DNA of 64,000 nucleotides from Acidobacteriota bacterium (GCA_025353165.1 JANXRE010000070.1:1-64000), one strand, 5' to 3'. Counted from the first letter of the stretch, positions 1 to 8,179 are shown. Numbers and translations: made by a program. The notes: generated by a model not told the origin, from the letters alone.

Positions 1-23
1 AGTACTTCCTTCAACTTGCGCAT
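1..23 (-). CDS. istA: IS21-family transposase IstA, first 8 codons (cut by window edge)
   Basis: On the minus strand an ATG at 21-23 opens a frame reading MRKLKEVL before it leaves the window. That matches the usual N-terminus of IS21-family IstA transposases (M-R-K-[IL]-[KR]-E-V-L-R-L). An AAGG-type ribosome site lies about 10 nt upstream. IstA is the DDE transposase of IS21 elements and normally works with the ATPase IstB; both would lie outside the window. Eight residues are weak evidence alone, but the adjoining non-coding repeats support the call. Confidence 0.5.
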
Positions 24-244
24 GGTCAGCCTTTTCTGTGGCAGCGGGGATTCTCCACTTACCAGTGGAGTCCTTCGCCACGACTGTCCTGCGCCGTCGT
101 TCCAATCCCATGCCGATCAGCCTTCCGAACTACCACCGTAATACCGATCGTTTTCAGTTCGGAATGCTGATCGCCATCCCCCGGAATCCGCAAATGGAGA
201 ACTGCAGAGGGGAAACGGCCTCTGGCGATTCGCCCACTCACACA
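24..244 (-). mobile_element. Terminal non-coding region of an IS21-type element
   Basis: The stretch upstream of the istA start has no convincing gene. It contains repeated, partly inverted GATC-centred motifs followed by CCGGAAT or CCGAACT (around 115-135, 148-160 and 168-190), the kind of multiple terminal repeats found at IS21 ends. On the minus strand a TGTGTGAGTGGGCGAATC-like edge ending near 244 is a plausible outer terminus beginning with TG. The exact end is inferred, since the other end is not in view and no target duplication can be tested. Confidence 0.45.
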
Positions 245-499
245 TCAAGACCCTTGTTGCCTGCCGATTGCCGCGGGCCGGGGTGCCCGGAGTTCCTCCG
301 CAACGCTGGTTATCGCGGCCGCAGTAATCGATTTGTCCGCGCTGTTCTTTGCCAGAGACTAGAGGCAGTCATCGGGGCCTCTGCACGTTTCCTTCAAAGG
401 GCTGTCTTGAAAACCTCCTGATTACGAACGAGAAACGCGCTTGCGGCTCAGGATCGCCACGCGCATCGGTTTACTCCCCATTCTCATTCTGGCCGGCCC
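245..499. other. Non-coding gap between IS end and toxin gene
   Basis: I see no gene, structured RNA or repeat that I can name here. ORFs crossing this stretch have no recognisable protein features. It probably represents flank disturbed by the neighbouring insertion element. Confidence 0.4.
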
Positions 500-931
500 T
501 CAGTTCCCAACCCGCATCGGATGGACGATCTTCAGCCCGGCGAAATCTCTTTCGCTATCGGTAACCACGACGCAATCATTCGCTTCAGCGACTGCGGCTA
601 TGATCATGTCGAGGGGGCTCCGAGGCCGCCCGGCCGCGGTCCCATCAGCCATCAGGCGCGCCCAGACGAGTGCGGCCTTCTCATCGAACGGAAGCACCCG
701 GCCGGCGAACAGTGCCTGGGGTTCCTCGGGACCGGAGAACCAACGCTCCAACTCCTTCCGCTTTCTTCCGGCAGGCTTCTCCAGCAGTCCGCGCCGGATC
801 TCAGCGATAGTCAGGGAAGAGATAAATAGATCCTCGTCTGCCTGCTCAGCCATCCATCCGGCGAGCGCCGCCGGCGCCACCGGTTTGGTGGCATTGCCGA
901 TGATATTCGTGTCGAGAAGATGGCGGCTCAC
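500..931 (-). CDS. VapC-like PIN-domain toxin of a type II toxin-antitoxin pair
   Basis: A 143-residue PIN-domain protein, the usual VapC length. The acidic residues expected to bind Mg2+ are present: D7 in LLDTN, E44 in TIAEIRRG, D108 in SPLDMIIAA, and D129 in the TDSERDF segment. PIN toxins of this family are site-specific endoribonucleases, usually cutting tRNA or rRNA and held inactive by the cognate antitoxin. Its start ATG overlaps the stop of the upstream small gene by 4 nt (928-931), the standard arrangement of a co-translated antitoxin-toxin pair. All catalytic positions are intact, so it looks functional; the RNA target is unknown. Confidence 0.85.
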   Translation of the reverse strand: MSRHLLDTNIIGNATKPVAPAALAGWMAEQADEDLFISSLTIAEIRRGLLEKPAGRKRKELERWFSGPEEPQALFAGRVLPFDEKAALVWARLMADGTAAGRPRSPLDMIIAAVAEANDCVVVTDSERDFAGLKIVHPMRVGN

Positions 932-1167
932 AGGTCCACCTTGCGGTCAGCCGTGACTGGGCGGTTGAGATTGAGATCCGCGCCGACTAGAGGCGACCGG
1001 GGTAACGCGTTGAGGATACCGCCCTTTTTTGGCGGCTCCCCTGAGATGGTGCGGCGCACGGTGGCGCGAATCTGCGCGGAATCCGGGCAAATGTCGGCGA
1101 GCCGCTTCGCGAGCGCTCGGATCAGCTCGCGATCGGCGTCGAGCCCAAGCACCTCGAAGCGGGACAT
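928..1167 (-). CDS. VapB-type antitoxin partner of the PIN toxin
   Basis: A 79-residue protein starting MSRFEVLGLDADRELIRA and ending in a conserved-looking tail (RSPLVGADL...RKVDL). This shape resembles small antitoxins found next to PIN toxins: an N-terminal region likely to bind DNA or dimerise and a C-terminal tail that would wrap the toxin. A longer reading frame continues upstream to 1698, but that part is the debris of another gene, so I place the start at the ATG at 1165-1167. The 4-nt overlap with the toxin supports one operon. The family assignment rests on remembered similarity and context. Confidence 0.7.
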   Translation of the reverse strand: MSRFEVLGLDADRELIRALAKRLADICPDSAQIRATVRRTISGEPPKKGGILNALPRSPLVGADLNLNRPVTADRKVDL

Positions 1168-1282
1168 CCCACGCTGGTTGAGGCGCTTCCGGTAGTTCTG
1201 ATCGCTCGTTCCCGTGAGGAATTGCCCATGCCGCGATCCTCTGTATATCCGGTAATAGATCCACAGAATAGCACGACGGCGC

Positions 1283-1575
1283 TTAGTCGGATCGCTTTCT
1301 GGCCGCCAGGGCGGCCATGTCGGGAAACTTGCTGTTGGACTTTGATATTCCCATTTGAATCCCGGACGCCTTCCCAACTTCCGTCGATCACGACGTACTG
1401 ATAGCTGCGCTCTGGAGACCGTTCCTAACCAGGGCCAACGCGCTGGGCGAACCGTGGGGTCGTCGATGTTGAGCCCGTAGGCGTTCCTACTGTTCCAGCC
1501 CATCCGGGGCGCGGCCTCGAGCTGGGCGGGTAATGTGCGCGAATAACACAGAAATAGAAGCAACGACGCGCGCAT
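1283..1575 (-). pseudogene. Decayed GH27 alpha-galactosidase, N-terminal part
   Basis: From an ATG at 1573-1575 the minus strand reads a signal-peptide-like MRASLLLFLCYSRTLPAQL, then APRMGWNSRNAYGLNID, the hallmark start of GH27 alpha-galactosidases (P-M-G-W-N-S-W). The homology then hops frames: LALVRNGLQSAA, next YQYVVIDGSWEGVRDSNGN, next KSNSKFPDMAALAA, before a stop at 1283-1285. At least three frameshifts are needed and the C-terminal three quarters are missing. An intact enzyme would be exported and cleave terminal alpha-galactose. The break lies just upstream of the toxin-antitoxin pair, which may have arrived with the event that destroyed the gene. Confidence 0.75.
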
Positions 1576-1715
1576 TTGCAAAAAATATCCGAAGTTTGTT
1601 TGCACAATCAATCGCCGCGAAAAACAACTGCGGAAAAAACTGGAGCGCCGCCGTCGGTTTAGGTGTATCCTATCCGGGTGACATTGGCCGAAGTCCATGT
1701 GGGAGGAGAATTAAA

Positions 1716-2537
1716 ATGACGAATGAGAATTCCGCAAAGACAGTCGGGGCGGGTGCGCTTCTTCTGGTTGTCTTGCTACTGGGAGGGTTGATCAACTCAC
1801 CGTCCGCACACGCACAAAGCAACGCAGATGCGGATCGGATTCAACAAGGGTTCGCGATGGCGCCGGTTCCACTCAATCTGATGGGAAAGAGCTCCTACCA
1901 AGTTGCTCTTGTGGGCCGGGGCAGCTACTTGGTCAACGCCATAGGAGACTGTAACGGTTGCCACACTTCCGGCGGCCCTCCGAACTTCAATTACCTTTAC
2001 GGTCACAACCCGTACTTTCTTCACCCCGGGCCGGCGCAGGCCAATCCGGCCGAGTATCTGGCCGGGGGCGCGAACTTCTCTACGGCCCTCCCGTTCAACG
2101 TCGGACCAGGCTTACCTTATGGAAACTATTTGGGTCCGAACATTATCGCCCGCAACTTGACGCCGGACCTGCACGGTCTACCGGAGGGCGGAAAGACACT
2201 GGCGCAATTCAGGGGAGTCCTGCGCACTGGCGTCGACATGGACCACATCCATCCGACCTGCACATCGAGTACCCCGGTCCCCACCCCGCCAAACTGCATT
2301 CCACCGCCAGTGGACGGGAGCAGGCTCCAGATCATGCCCTGGCCGGTATTTCATCAACTGTCGGACGATGACATCGAGGCAGTTTATGAATACTTGAGCG
2401 CGATTCCCTGCATCGACAACAAGACCAGCACACCGCCGGACGGGGCGCCGAACGAACTGCGCAACAATTGCGGTTCCTCCGACAATAGCGGGGCAGTCAT
2501 GCCGACCGAGGATTCCCTAGCAAGAACGCGGCGTTAA
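1716..2537 (+). CDS. Exported monohaem c-type cytochrome
   Basis: A 273-residue protein. The start is the ATG at 1716, preceded by GGAGGAG; longer in-frame upstream sequence is unrelated. Residues 12-34 form a signal peptide ending AHAQ, so it is exported. The haem-binding motif CNGCH lies at residues 79-83, and a methionine in the later IMPWP segment is a likely sixth iron ligand. It has one haem site, unlike multihaem members. This family of larger c-type cytochromes often serves periplasmic electron transfer or accompanies oxidoreductases, but no dehydrogenase is adjacent. The stop codon overlaps that of the convergent permease gene. Confidence 0.8.
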   Translation: MTNENSAKTVGAGALLLVVLLLGGLINSPSAHAQSNADADRIQQGFAMAPVPLNLMGKSSYQVALVGRGSYLVNAIGDCNGCHTSGGPPNFNYLYGHNPYFLHPGPAQANPAEYLAGGANFSTALPFNVGPGLPYGNYLGPNIIARNLTPDLHGLPEGGKTLAQFRGVLRTGVDMDHIHPTCTSSTPVPTPPNCIPPPVDGSRLQIMPWPVFHQLSDDDIEAVYEYLSAIPCIDNKTSTPPDGAPNELRNNCGSSDNSGAVMPTEDSLARTRR

Positions 2538-3874
2538 TCGGCCGGCGCTTCGAACCGGATCGCCTTCTTGAATCCGCCCGTGCGCCACGCGCCGTACGCG
2601 AGACCAACCACCAGCCAGCACGCGCCGAAAATCATCGCCACCGGGCGCAGGCTGTACCAGATCCCGAAGCAGATCACGAAACCGATGAGCGGCGGGAGAA
2701 GATGGGTGAGCTTCTTGTGCTTCGCCCGCACCCAGTAATGCAGAAACGCGGCGGCGTTCACGCCCATGAACCCAATGAACGCGCCGAAGTTCAACAACTC
2801 CGCGCCGAGCTGGTACGAAACCAGGAAGGACCCGACCAGACAGACCGCGCCGATCAGCAGGATGTTGTACCGCGGGATGTGCGTTTTCGGATCTACGAAA
2901 CCGAAGAATCCGCGCGGCAGCGCCGAGTCGCGGCCCATGCCGTACAGCAGCCGCGCGCCGGCGAGCTGCGACCCCGCGCCCGACCCGATGGTGGCCACCA
3001 GCAGCGTGAAATTCAGCACGTGGAACAGCCATTGACCGCCGACGCGCTTGGCGACGTACACGTACGCGGTCTCGACATTCGGAAAGGCTTCGCCGAACGG
3101 CCATACCAACTGCGCCGCGTAAACCTCGACGGCCGACAGCACGCCGACGATTACGCAGACCAGCACCGTGGCGTATAGAATGTTGCGGCGCGGATCGCGC
3201 ACCTCCTCCGACAGAGTCGATACTCCGTCGAAGCCGATGTAGGTCAGCGCGGCGATGGAGGTGCCCGTCGCGACCAGCGGCCATTTGAAGGTGGCGGGGT
3301 CGTAGAACGGCCGCGTAAAGAATAGAGCGTCATGAGCCGGCATCCCGAATACGTATCGGACGGCTTCGATCAGTACGGCCAGCACCACCACACCCATCGC
3401 GACGGCCAGCGCCGTGTTCATGCGCGCGGTCGCTTGGATCTTCCGCAGGTTCATCACCGTGAACAGACCCGCGAAGAAGAAGTCCCACGCCACCTCGGGC
3501 ATCGCCGGGACGATGTTCATCGCCGCCTTCGCGCACCACACCGTGCAGATCAGCGGGTTGAGCACGTAGTCCATCAGCATGCTCCAACCCGTCATGTAGC
3601 CGAGCGCCGAGTGGATCTCTTTCCCGACGTACGTATACGCCGAACCCGCGCTCGGATAGGCCCGCGCCATCCGTCCGTAACTGATGGCGGTGAACAGCAT
3701 CGCGACCATGGCGATCAGGATGGTGGTGACGACGTGCCCCCGCGCCTCCTGCTGCACGACGCCGAACAGCGGCATGGGCGCCGTGGGTTGCACCAGGATG
3801 ATTCCGATGATCACCAAATTCCATAACCCGAGCGATCGTGTCAGCCGTGGTGCAGCGGTTGCGGATGATTCCAT
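2534..3874 (-). CDS. APC-superfamily amino acid/amine permease
   Basis: A 446-residue, strongly hydrophobic protein with about 12 predicted membrane helices. The first helix region (LGLWNLVIIGIILVQPTAP) and the AISYGRMARAYPSAGSAYTY stretch are typical of the amino acid-polyamine-organocation family, which imports amino acids or amines with a cation. The length fits the family. Substrate cannot be read from sequence; a putrescine or amino acid importer is plausible. It stands alone on its strand, with stop codons overlapping tail-to-tail with the cytochrome gene by 4 nt and a divergent DUF58 gene upstream. Confidence 0.8.
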   Translation of the reverse strand: MESSATAAPRLTRSLGLWNLVIIGIILVQPTAPMPLFGVVQQEARGHVVTTILIAMVAMLFTAISYGRMARAYPSAGSAYTYVGKEIHSALGYMTGWSMLMDYVLNPLICTVWCAKAAMNIVPAMPEVAWDFFFAGLFTVMNLRKIQATARMNTALAVAMGVVVLAVLIEAVRYVFGMPAHDALFFTRPFYDPATFKWPLVATGTSIAALTYIGFDGVSTLSEEVRDPRRNILYATVLVCVIVGVLSAVEVYAAQLVWPFGEAFPNVETAYVYVAKRVGGQWLFHVLNFTLLVATIGSGAGSQLAGARLLYGMGRDSALPRGFFGFVDPKTHIPRYNILLIGAVCLVGSFLVSYQLGAELLNFGAFIGFMGVNAAAFLHYWVRAKHKKLTHLLPPLIGFVICFGIWYSLRPVAMIFGACWLVVGLAYGAWRTGGFKKAIRFEAPAD

Positions 3875-3915
3875 GGAGTTGTCAAACCAGCATACCTGAG
3901 GGCGACAATAGTCGT

Positions 3916-4989
3916 ATGTTCGGGTTCTGGCCGCGCGTGCGTTCCCTGCTGGAGTCCGGCATGCGCCAGCAAATCACCAAGGCCGGGGTTCTGTACACCG
4001 CGGCGCTGATTCTGATCGCGGTCCTCGCCTTCGCGTCGGCCAACAATCTCCTGTTCCTCATCCTCGCCGCCATGCTGTCCACGCTGCTGGTCTCCGGCTT
4101 CATCAGCCGCTTATCGCTGGCCGGCCTCGAACTCGAATTTTCCCATCCCGAGCACATCTCGGCCCGGCGCCGCACGCCTGGCAAGGTCGTACTCCGCAAT
4201 CTGAAATGGATCCCGTCGTTCTCCATCCGGCTCACCGGCGGCGAGCGCAGTGGAATCATATCGGAGTTGTATTTCCCCAGCGTGCCGGGCGGCGGCATGC
4301 TGGAAGAGCACGTGGACCTGCTCTTTCCCGCGCGCGGCGCGTACCAGGAGAACGATTTTCACCTCTCGACGAAGTTCCCGTTCGGATTCACCGACCGGCG
4401 CGCCACCGTTCCGCTGCGCCAGGAGATCCTGGTCTATCCCTGCATCGATCCGACGCCCGATTTCGAACGGCTGCTCGTGGAGCTTTCCGGGGACGTGAAC
4501 TCGCACTTCCGCGGGCGCGGGCACGATTTCTACCGCATTCGCCCGTACGTCGCGTTCGAGAGCGCGCGGCACGTCGACTGGAAAGCGACGGCGCACACCG
4601 GAGACGTGCAGGTCCGCGAATTCGCGCGCGAGCGGGAGCCGGCGGTAGCGGTCCTGCTGGACACCGAGCCGCTGCCCCAAGGCGACGCGGCGTTCGAGAG
4701 CATGGTGGATTGCTGCGCGTGCGTCGTCTGGCGATTCGCGCAGCACGCGGGGAAAGTTCACTTCCACGCGCAGGGGTTCCAGTTGCGGGTTCCCGAAGAC
4801 GGAGACGTCTACGCCATCCTGAAGTTTCTGGCGGCCGTCACCCCATCCCGCGGCCGGACTCCCCCGGTCTTGCAGGACGCCACTGGATATCAGGTCATAT
4901 TCAGCGCCAACCCGGGACGGCTCGAGCCGTACGGTTGGGCGGCGGCGGACGGCGCCGGCGCACGCCTCTGGCATCCAACCACTTCCTAA
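3916..4989 (+). CDS. DUF58 membrane-anchored protein
   Basis: A 357-residue protein with two adjacent membrane helices at about 23-42 and 44-62, followed by a large domain. The DUF58 signature sits at about residues 205-240: a YRIRPY segment, then RHVDWKATAHTGDVQVREF. DUF58 proteins usually accompany a MoxR AAA+ ATPase and a VWA protein in cell-envelope or enzyme-maturation clusters. No MoxR is adjacent here, so this copy is an orphan. The start at ATG 3916 gives a compact N-terminus; an internal ATG 15 codons later is an alternative. Confidence 0.8.
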   Translation: MFGFWPRVRSLLESGMRQQITKAGVLYTAALILIAVLAFASANNLLFLILAAMLSTLLVSGFISRLSLAGLELEFSHPEHISARRRTPGKVVLRNLKWIPSFSIRLTGGERSGIISELYFPSVPGGGMLEEHVDLLFPARGAYQENDFHLSTKFPFGFTDRRATVPLRQEILVYPCIDPTPDFERLLVELSGDVNSHFRGRGHDFYRIRPYVAFESARHVDWKATAHTGDVQVREFAREREPAVAVLLDTEPLPQGDAAFESMVDCCACVVWRFAQHAGKVHFHAQGFQLRVPEDGDVYAILKFLAAVTPSRGRTPPVLQDATGYQVIFSANPGRLEPYGWAAADGAGARLWHPTTS

Positions 4990-4992
4990 CGC

Positions 4993-5040
4993 CGTGGCGC
5001 ACGCACTCGTGCGTGCCGCGTCGCCACTCCTGGCGACGCC
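4993..5040 (+). repeat. 48-bp double-hairpin palindromic repeat, copy 1
   Basis: Two hairpins in tandem: GCACGCA-ctcg-TGCGTGC, then GTCGCCA-ctcc-TGGCGAC. It lies between the convergent DUF58 and C45 genes and touches the stop of the latter. The reverse complement of all 48 bases occurs at 25641-25688 without a mismatch, and variants lie at 32453-32490 and 32528-32574. This is the style of REP elements moved by RAYT-type transposases; none is in view. It may also act as a transcription barrier between the convergent genes. Confidence 0.85.
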
Positions 5041-6410
5041 TACTTCGCCGAGAACAACGTCCAGGGCTGCGATTCGATGTCGCGCAGAAGCGGTTTCTGC
5101 CAGTCGAATTCGGGGTGCGCCGCCAGATGATCGGCCGCGCTGAATTCAATCCCGCACGGGTGGCCCAACGCCGCGAACATCGACATGCGGCCGGCCAGCG
5201 CCGCGTCCGTGATCTTGGCCTGCGCCACGCCCGCCGTACCGAACTCCGGCTGCCATGGTTTCATCCCGCGCGGCGACTTATCGATGTGCCCGCAGAGCGT
5301 GCGCTCGCTTGGCGCTTTCGCCTTGGCGAACGTGTCGTAATGATCGGCCAGGAATAGCTGGCCGGTGACGGGATCGATGGAGCCCTTGTATTGCTCCATC
5401 AACTCGCCCCACCGCGCGCGGCGCGCGTTGGAGCTGATGCTCATGTTCTTGGGATCGAACGTGGTTTCCTCGGCTGTGAGTTTCGGATCGACGGGATAGT
5501 TCGCGCCCGCAAAGTAGCCGTCCTTCGAGCGCCACAGGTTCACGTTCTTCAGTCCCAGCTCGAGACTCGCAATTTCGTTTGTCCGGCTGTCGGCGACCAG
5601 CCAGTTGTTCGCATACCCCCCGTTATTGCCCTCGCGCATGATGGCCGCGAACTCGTCGATGCTGGTCGCGTACTGCATCGCTTTGCGCGCCCGCACAAAT
5701 TCCGGAATGCCGTTCGGGTCGAAGCCGTGGAACTCACTGATGGTGGTCTCCGTGATCACGATGCCGGCCGCGTTGATTCCGAAATCGTCGCCGCTGTGGA
5801 TCAGGCCCGGCATGCCATCCATGATGAAGCGCTGCCCCTTCGATGGTGTAATGTCGAAGATCACATTCCAGCGGGATGCGGTGAGGTAATCGGTCCAGTT
5901 ATTGTGGCCGATCACGATCTTTCCGTCCTTGGTGTAGCTGCCGGTGGCGACGAAGGCGCTGCAACGCTCGGGAACGGGTAGCGGAGCGGCGCCCTTCTCG
6001 TGCCAGTTCAGATAGTACGGCGACAGCTCCATGTAGGCGTTCATGGTGACGATGTCCCAGATGTCCAGCGTGAGGCCTTTCGCCTTCACGCCGTCCACGA
6101 TGCCCTGCAGCTCGGCGCGATACTCCGCCTCGATATGCGGCCACAGCACGGATTCCGACGCGGCCCGGAAGTAATTCCAGTCCTTCGAGTCGTGCGTCAT
6201 CGACAGGCGGATGGCCTGGTAGTTGTCCTGGATCTCGGCAGCCAGCAGATACCCGTGTTGATATCCGATCTCAGCCGGCGAGCCCGCCAGGTGTACAGGA
6301 ATCCAGCCGTTGCGCGAGGCTTCGCGCGAAGCGTGTTTCAGATTGCCGGCGGGAGCGAGCATCCCAAGCGCGGCGAGGACAATAGCCAAAGAAAACACAA
6401 AAGACTTCAT
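5040..6410 (-). CDS. Exported C45/Ntn-type hydrolase or acyltransferase
   Basis: A 456-residue protein with an N-terminal signal peptide (MKSFVFSLAIVLAALGMLAP). The ERCSAFVATG segment places a cysteine at residue 150 where C45 (acyl-CoA:isopenicillin N acyltransferase-like) and phospholipase-B-like Ntn hydrolases have their autocatalytic nucleophile. It is followed by GKIVIGHNNWTDY, another family landmark. Such enzymes self-cleave before the cysteine and hydrolyse or transfer acyl-amide groups. The substrate is unknown. It is last in a minus-strand cluster and its start lies within the end of the preceding frame. The ATG at 6408-6410 has only a weak ribosome site. Confidence 0.75.
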   Translation of the reverse strand: MKSFVFSLAIVLAALGMLAPAGNLKHASREASRNGWIPVHLAGSPAEIGYQHGYLLAAEIQDNYQAIRLSMTHDSKDWNYFRAASESVLWPHIEAEYRAELQGIVDGVKAKGLTLDIWDIVTMNAYMELSPYYLNWHEKGAAPLPVPERCSAFVATGSYTKDGKIVIGHNNWTDYLTASRWNVIFDITPSKGQRFIMDGMPGLIHSGDDFGINAAGIVITETTISEFHGFDPNGIPEFVRARKAMQYATSIDEFAAIMREGNNGGYANNWLVADSRTNEIASLELGLKNVNLWRSKDGYFAGANYPVDPKLTAEETTFDPKNMSISSNARRARWGELMEQYKGSIDPVTGQLFLADHYDTFAKAKAPSERTLCGHIDKSPRGMKPWQPEFGTAGVAQAKITDAALAGRMSMFAALGHPCGIEFSAADHLAAHPEFDWQKPLLRDIESQPWTLFSAK

Positions 6411-6846
6411 GACTCATTATGCACGACGGCGAACGGCGTGCCGCGCTACCGCTCGCGGGAGGGCCTTTTGTGACCGGCGGATTAGCCGCGATCGTCTGCT
6501 CTCGCAGACGCTGGAATTCGGCCTGCAACTCGTCGAGTTCGGCATCCGACATATGCTGCAGGCTGACCAGATGCGTGCGCGCCGGCTTCACGGCTCGCAG
6601 GAGTTCATCGAGCTTCAACTGCATGACCTTCGAATCGCGATTCTGCATGGATTGAATCAGGAACACCACTAGAAACGTAACCACATTCGTGAAGGTGTTC
6701 ATCACCAACTGCCAGTTTTCGGAGTAATGGTAACGAGGACCGGCGAGTGCCCACGCGACAATTAACCCGGCGCTGACGCAGAACGCCCATGGCGAGCCCA
6801 CCAGGTCCGCGCTCCAGTTCGAAAATTGACGAAAACGGTTTCGCAT
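6271..6846 (-). CDS. Low-affinity iron permease-like small membrane protein
   Basis: The first roughly 125 of 191 residues match the small membrane family annotated as low-affinity iron permease. RFSNWSADLVGSPWAF is followed by two helices (about 20-37 and 48-65), then QNRDSKVMQLKLDELLRAV and an acidic coiled tail rich in E and L. Relatives stop near this point. Here the frame runs about 60 residues further, across the start of the C45 gene, giving a 140-nt same-strand overlap in a different frame. The tail (from about residue 125) has no family features. A lost stop or a real out-of-frame overlap are both possible. The iron role comes from the family name only. Confidence 0.65.
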   Translation of the reverse strand: MRNRFRQFSNWSADLVGSPWAFCVSAGLIVAWALAGPRYHYSENWQLVMNTFTNVVTFLVVFLIQSMQNRDSKVMQLKLDELLRAVKPARTHLVSLQHMSDAELDELQAEFQRLREQTIAANPPVTKGPPASGSAARRSPSCIMSHEVFCVFFGYCPRRAWDARSRRQSETRFARSLAQRLDSCTPGGLAG

Positions 6847-6863
6847 AAATTAAGTGAACTCCC

Positions 6864-7562
6864 TTAGAACCGGTCCCGCAGCCCGGCGAACGTTTCCACC
6901 CGCAAATAACGGCCGTCACCCGGATCCCGGATCTCCTCCTTCTCCAATACCCAGGTATCCGCGTGCGGCACCAACACCGCGCCCATGCCCGCTTCAAGAG
7001 CCGGGTTGATATCCGAGCGCGGCGAATTGCCGATCATCCAGGCGCGCCCGGGATCCATCTTCCGCTCCGCGCAAAGCGCCCGGTACGAAGCGGCGTTCTT
7101 TTCCTTCACGATCGCGGTATGGCCGAAGTACACGCCCAGCCCCGAACGGTCGATCTTCAGCTTCTGCTCCTCGGGATGACCTTTCGTGAACAGCGTGAGA
7201 TCGTGACGCGAGGCGAGATATTCCAGCGTCTCGGGAACGCCCGGGATCATAAGGATCGGCTGTTCCATGATGCGCTCGGCCATTTCCATAACTGTGCCCA
7301 ACTGCGCGTCGTCGATCTCGCGTTCGGCGAGATGCAGGAACGCCTGCTGAAGGTTCCGGCCGAAATTCACCGAGCCGTAGCCGTGAATCCTGGCATTCAC
7401 GGACTCGATCTCGTCGAGGACCGCGCGAACCTCCGTGGGGCTCAGCCGCGAGTGGTCCAGAAAGTCGGCGAACTCGTCGAAGGCCCGCAGAAAGTAGATG
7501 TTGTTCTCCCACAAAGTGTCGTCGGCGTCCACGATCAGGAACTGCCGCCCGCCCACTCTCAT
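6864..7562 (-). CDS. HAD-superfamily hydrolase
   Basis: A 232-residue HAD phosphatase-like protein. Motif I is DADDT at residues 12-16, with D12 the likely nucleophile and D14 the acid. Motif II is around LFTKG, the motif III lysine lies in AIVKEKN, and motif IV is GNSPRSDINPA, with acidic residues binding Mg2+. The helical insert after motif I marks a C1-cap type. The substrate cannot be inferred. The start overlaps the stop of the upstream Lon-N domain gene by 4 nt, so the two are translationally coupled. Confidence 0.85.
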   Translation of the reverse strand: MRVGGRQFLIVDADDTLWENNIYFLRAFDEFADFLDHSRLSPTEVRAVLDEIESVNARIHGYGSVNFGRNLQQAFLHLAEREIDDAQLGTVMEMAERIMEQPILMIPGVPETLEYLASRHDLTLFTKGHPEEQKLKIDRSGLGVYFGHTAIVKEKNAASYRALCAERKMDPGRAWMIGNSPRSDINPALEAGMGAVLVPHADTWVLEKEEIRDPGDGRYLRVETFAGLRDRF

Positions 7563-8179
7563 TCGGACTGGTCCCGCCTTCGGTTATGTCCGTTTCCGTG
7601 GGCGAGATCGCGCATACGGCTGGCCTCGATCGCGTGCGCCACATAGCCGGGCAGAAACTCGGCGAGTTGCTTGAGCCGGGCGCTCTCACTTCTCAAGCCC
7701 AGCATGGCCTGCCGCAGTTCGATATCGCTCACCAGGTGCGCGACGCGGAAGCTGAGCTTCGGATCGCCGGCGAAGTCCGGCTCGCCCTCGAGGCGGCGGA
7801 GCCGTTCGTAGCCGGTGGCGATTTTCGCGACCAGATCGGGCGGCGGCGGCTGGTCGTCGTCATCTTCGAAGAACTCCACCGCGCCTTGCAGGTACGCCTT
7901 CTCCTCGTTCAGGAAAAGAATCTCGAAACGGCGGCGCCCCACCGCCTCGATGTCCATCCGGCCATCCTCGTATTTCCGCGCGACCTCCCGGACGGTGGCG
8001 GTGCAGCCCGTGTTCACGATGCCGTTCTCATGAGCCAGCACGATGCCGAATTCGCTATTTCGCTCGATCGCCTGGCCGATCATTTCCTTGTAGCGCTCTT
8101 CGAAAATGTGCAGGGAAATCGGGGCTCCGGGCAGCAGGACCAGGCGCAGCGGAAACAAAGGCAGTAAGTCCTGTTGCAT
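7559..8179 (-). CDS. LON peptidase substrate-binding (N-terminal) domain protein
   Basis: A 206-residue protein made of a Lon N-terminal-type domain without ATPase or protease parts. The start MQQDLLPLFPLRLVLLPGAP and the HIFEERYKEMI segment are the family's classic opening. The ATG at 8177-8179 fits this and avoids an upstream extension without homology. Stand-alone Lon-N proteins are thought to bind unfolded or oxidised proteins; their function is poorly known. An acidic, proline-rich linker (DDDDQPPPP) splits the domain. It is first in a minus-strand cluster with the HAD and iron-permease-like genes and is divergent from the SDR gene. Confidence 0.8.
   Translation of the reverse strand: MQQDLLPLFPLRLVLLPGAPISLHIFEERYKEMIGQAIERNSEFGIVLAHENGIVNTGCTATVREVARKYEDGRMDIEAVGRRRFEILFLNEEKAYLQGAVEFFEDDDDQPPPPDLVAKIATGYERLRRLEGEPDFAGDPKLSFRVAHLVSDIELRQAMLGLRSESARLKQLAEFLPGYVAHAIEASRMRDLAHGNGHNRRRDQSE

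Noticed and set aside
38-421. A 127-codon plus-strand frame near the window start
   Set aside because: It crosses the IS21-like terminal repeats, has no domain, and the opposite strand explains the region better.
928-1698. Reading the antitoxin as a 256-residue protein
   Set aside because: The extra N-terminal 177 codons are decayed GH27 sequence in changing frames; the antitoxin starts at 1167 by similarity and size.
4993-5040. Calling the double hairpin a simple rho-independent terminator
   Set aside because: No T-run follows on either strand, and the identical unit recurs elsewhere in non-terminator settings.
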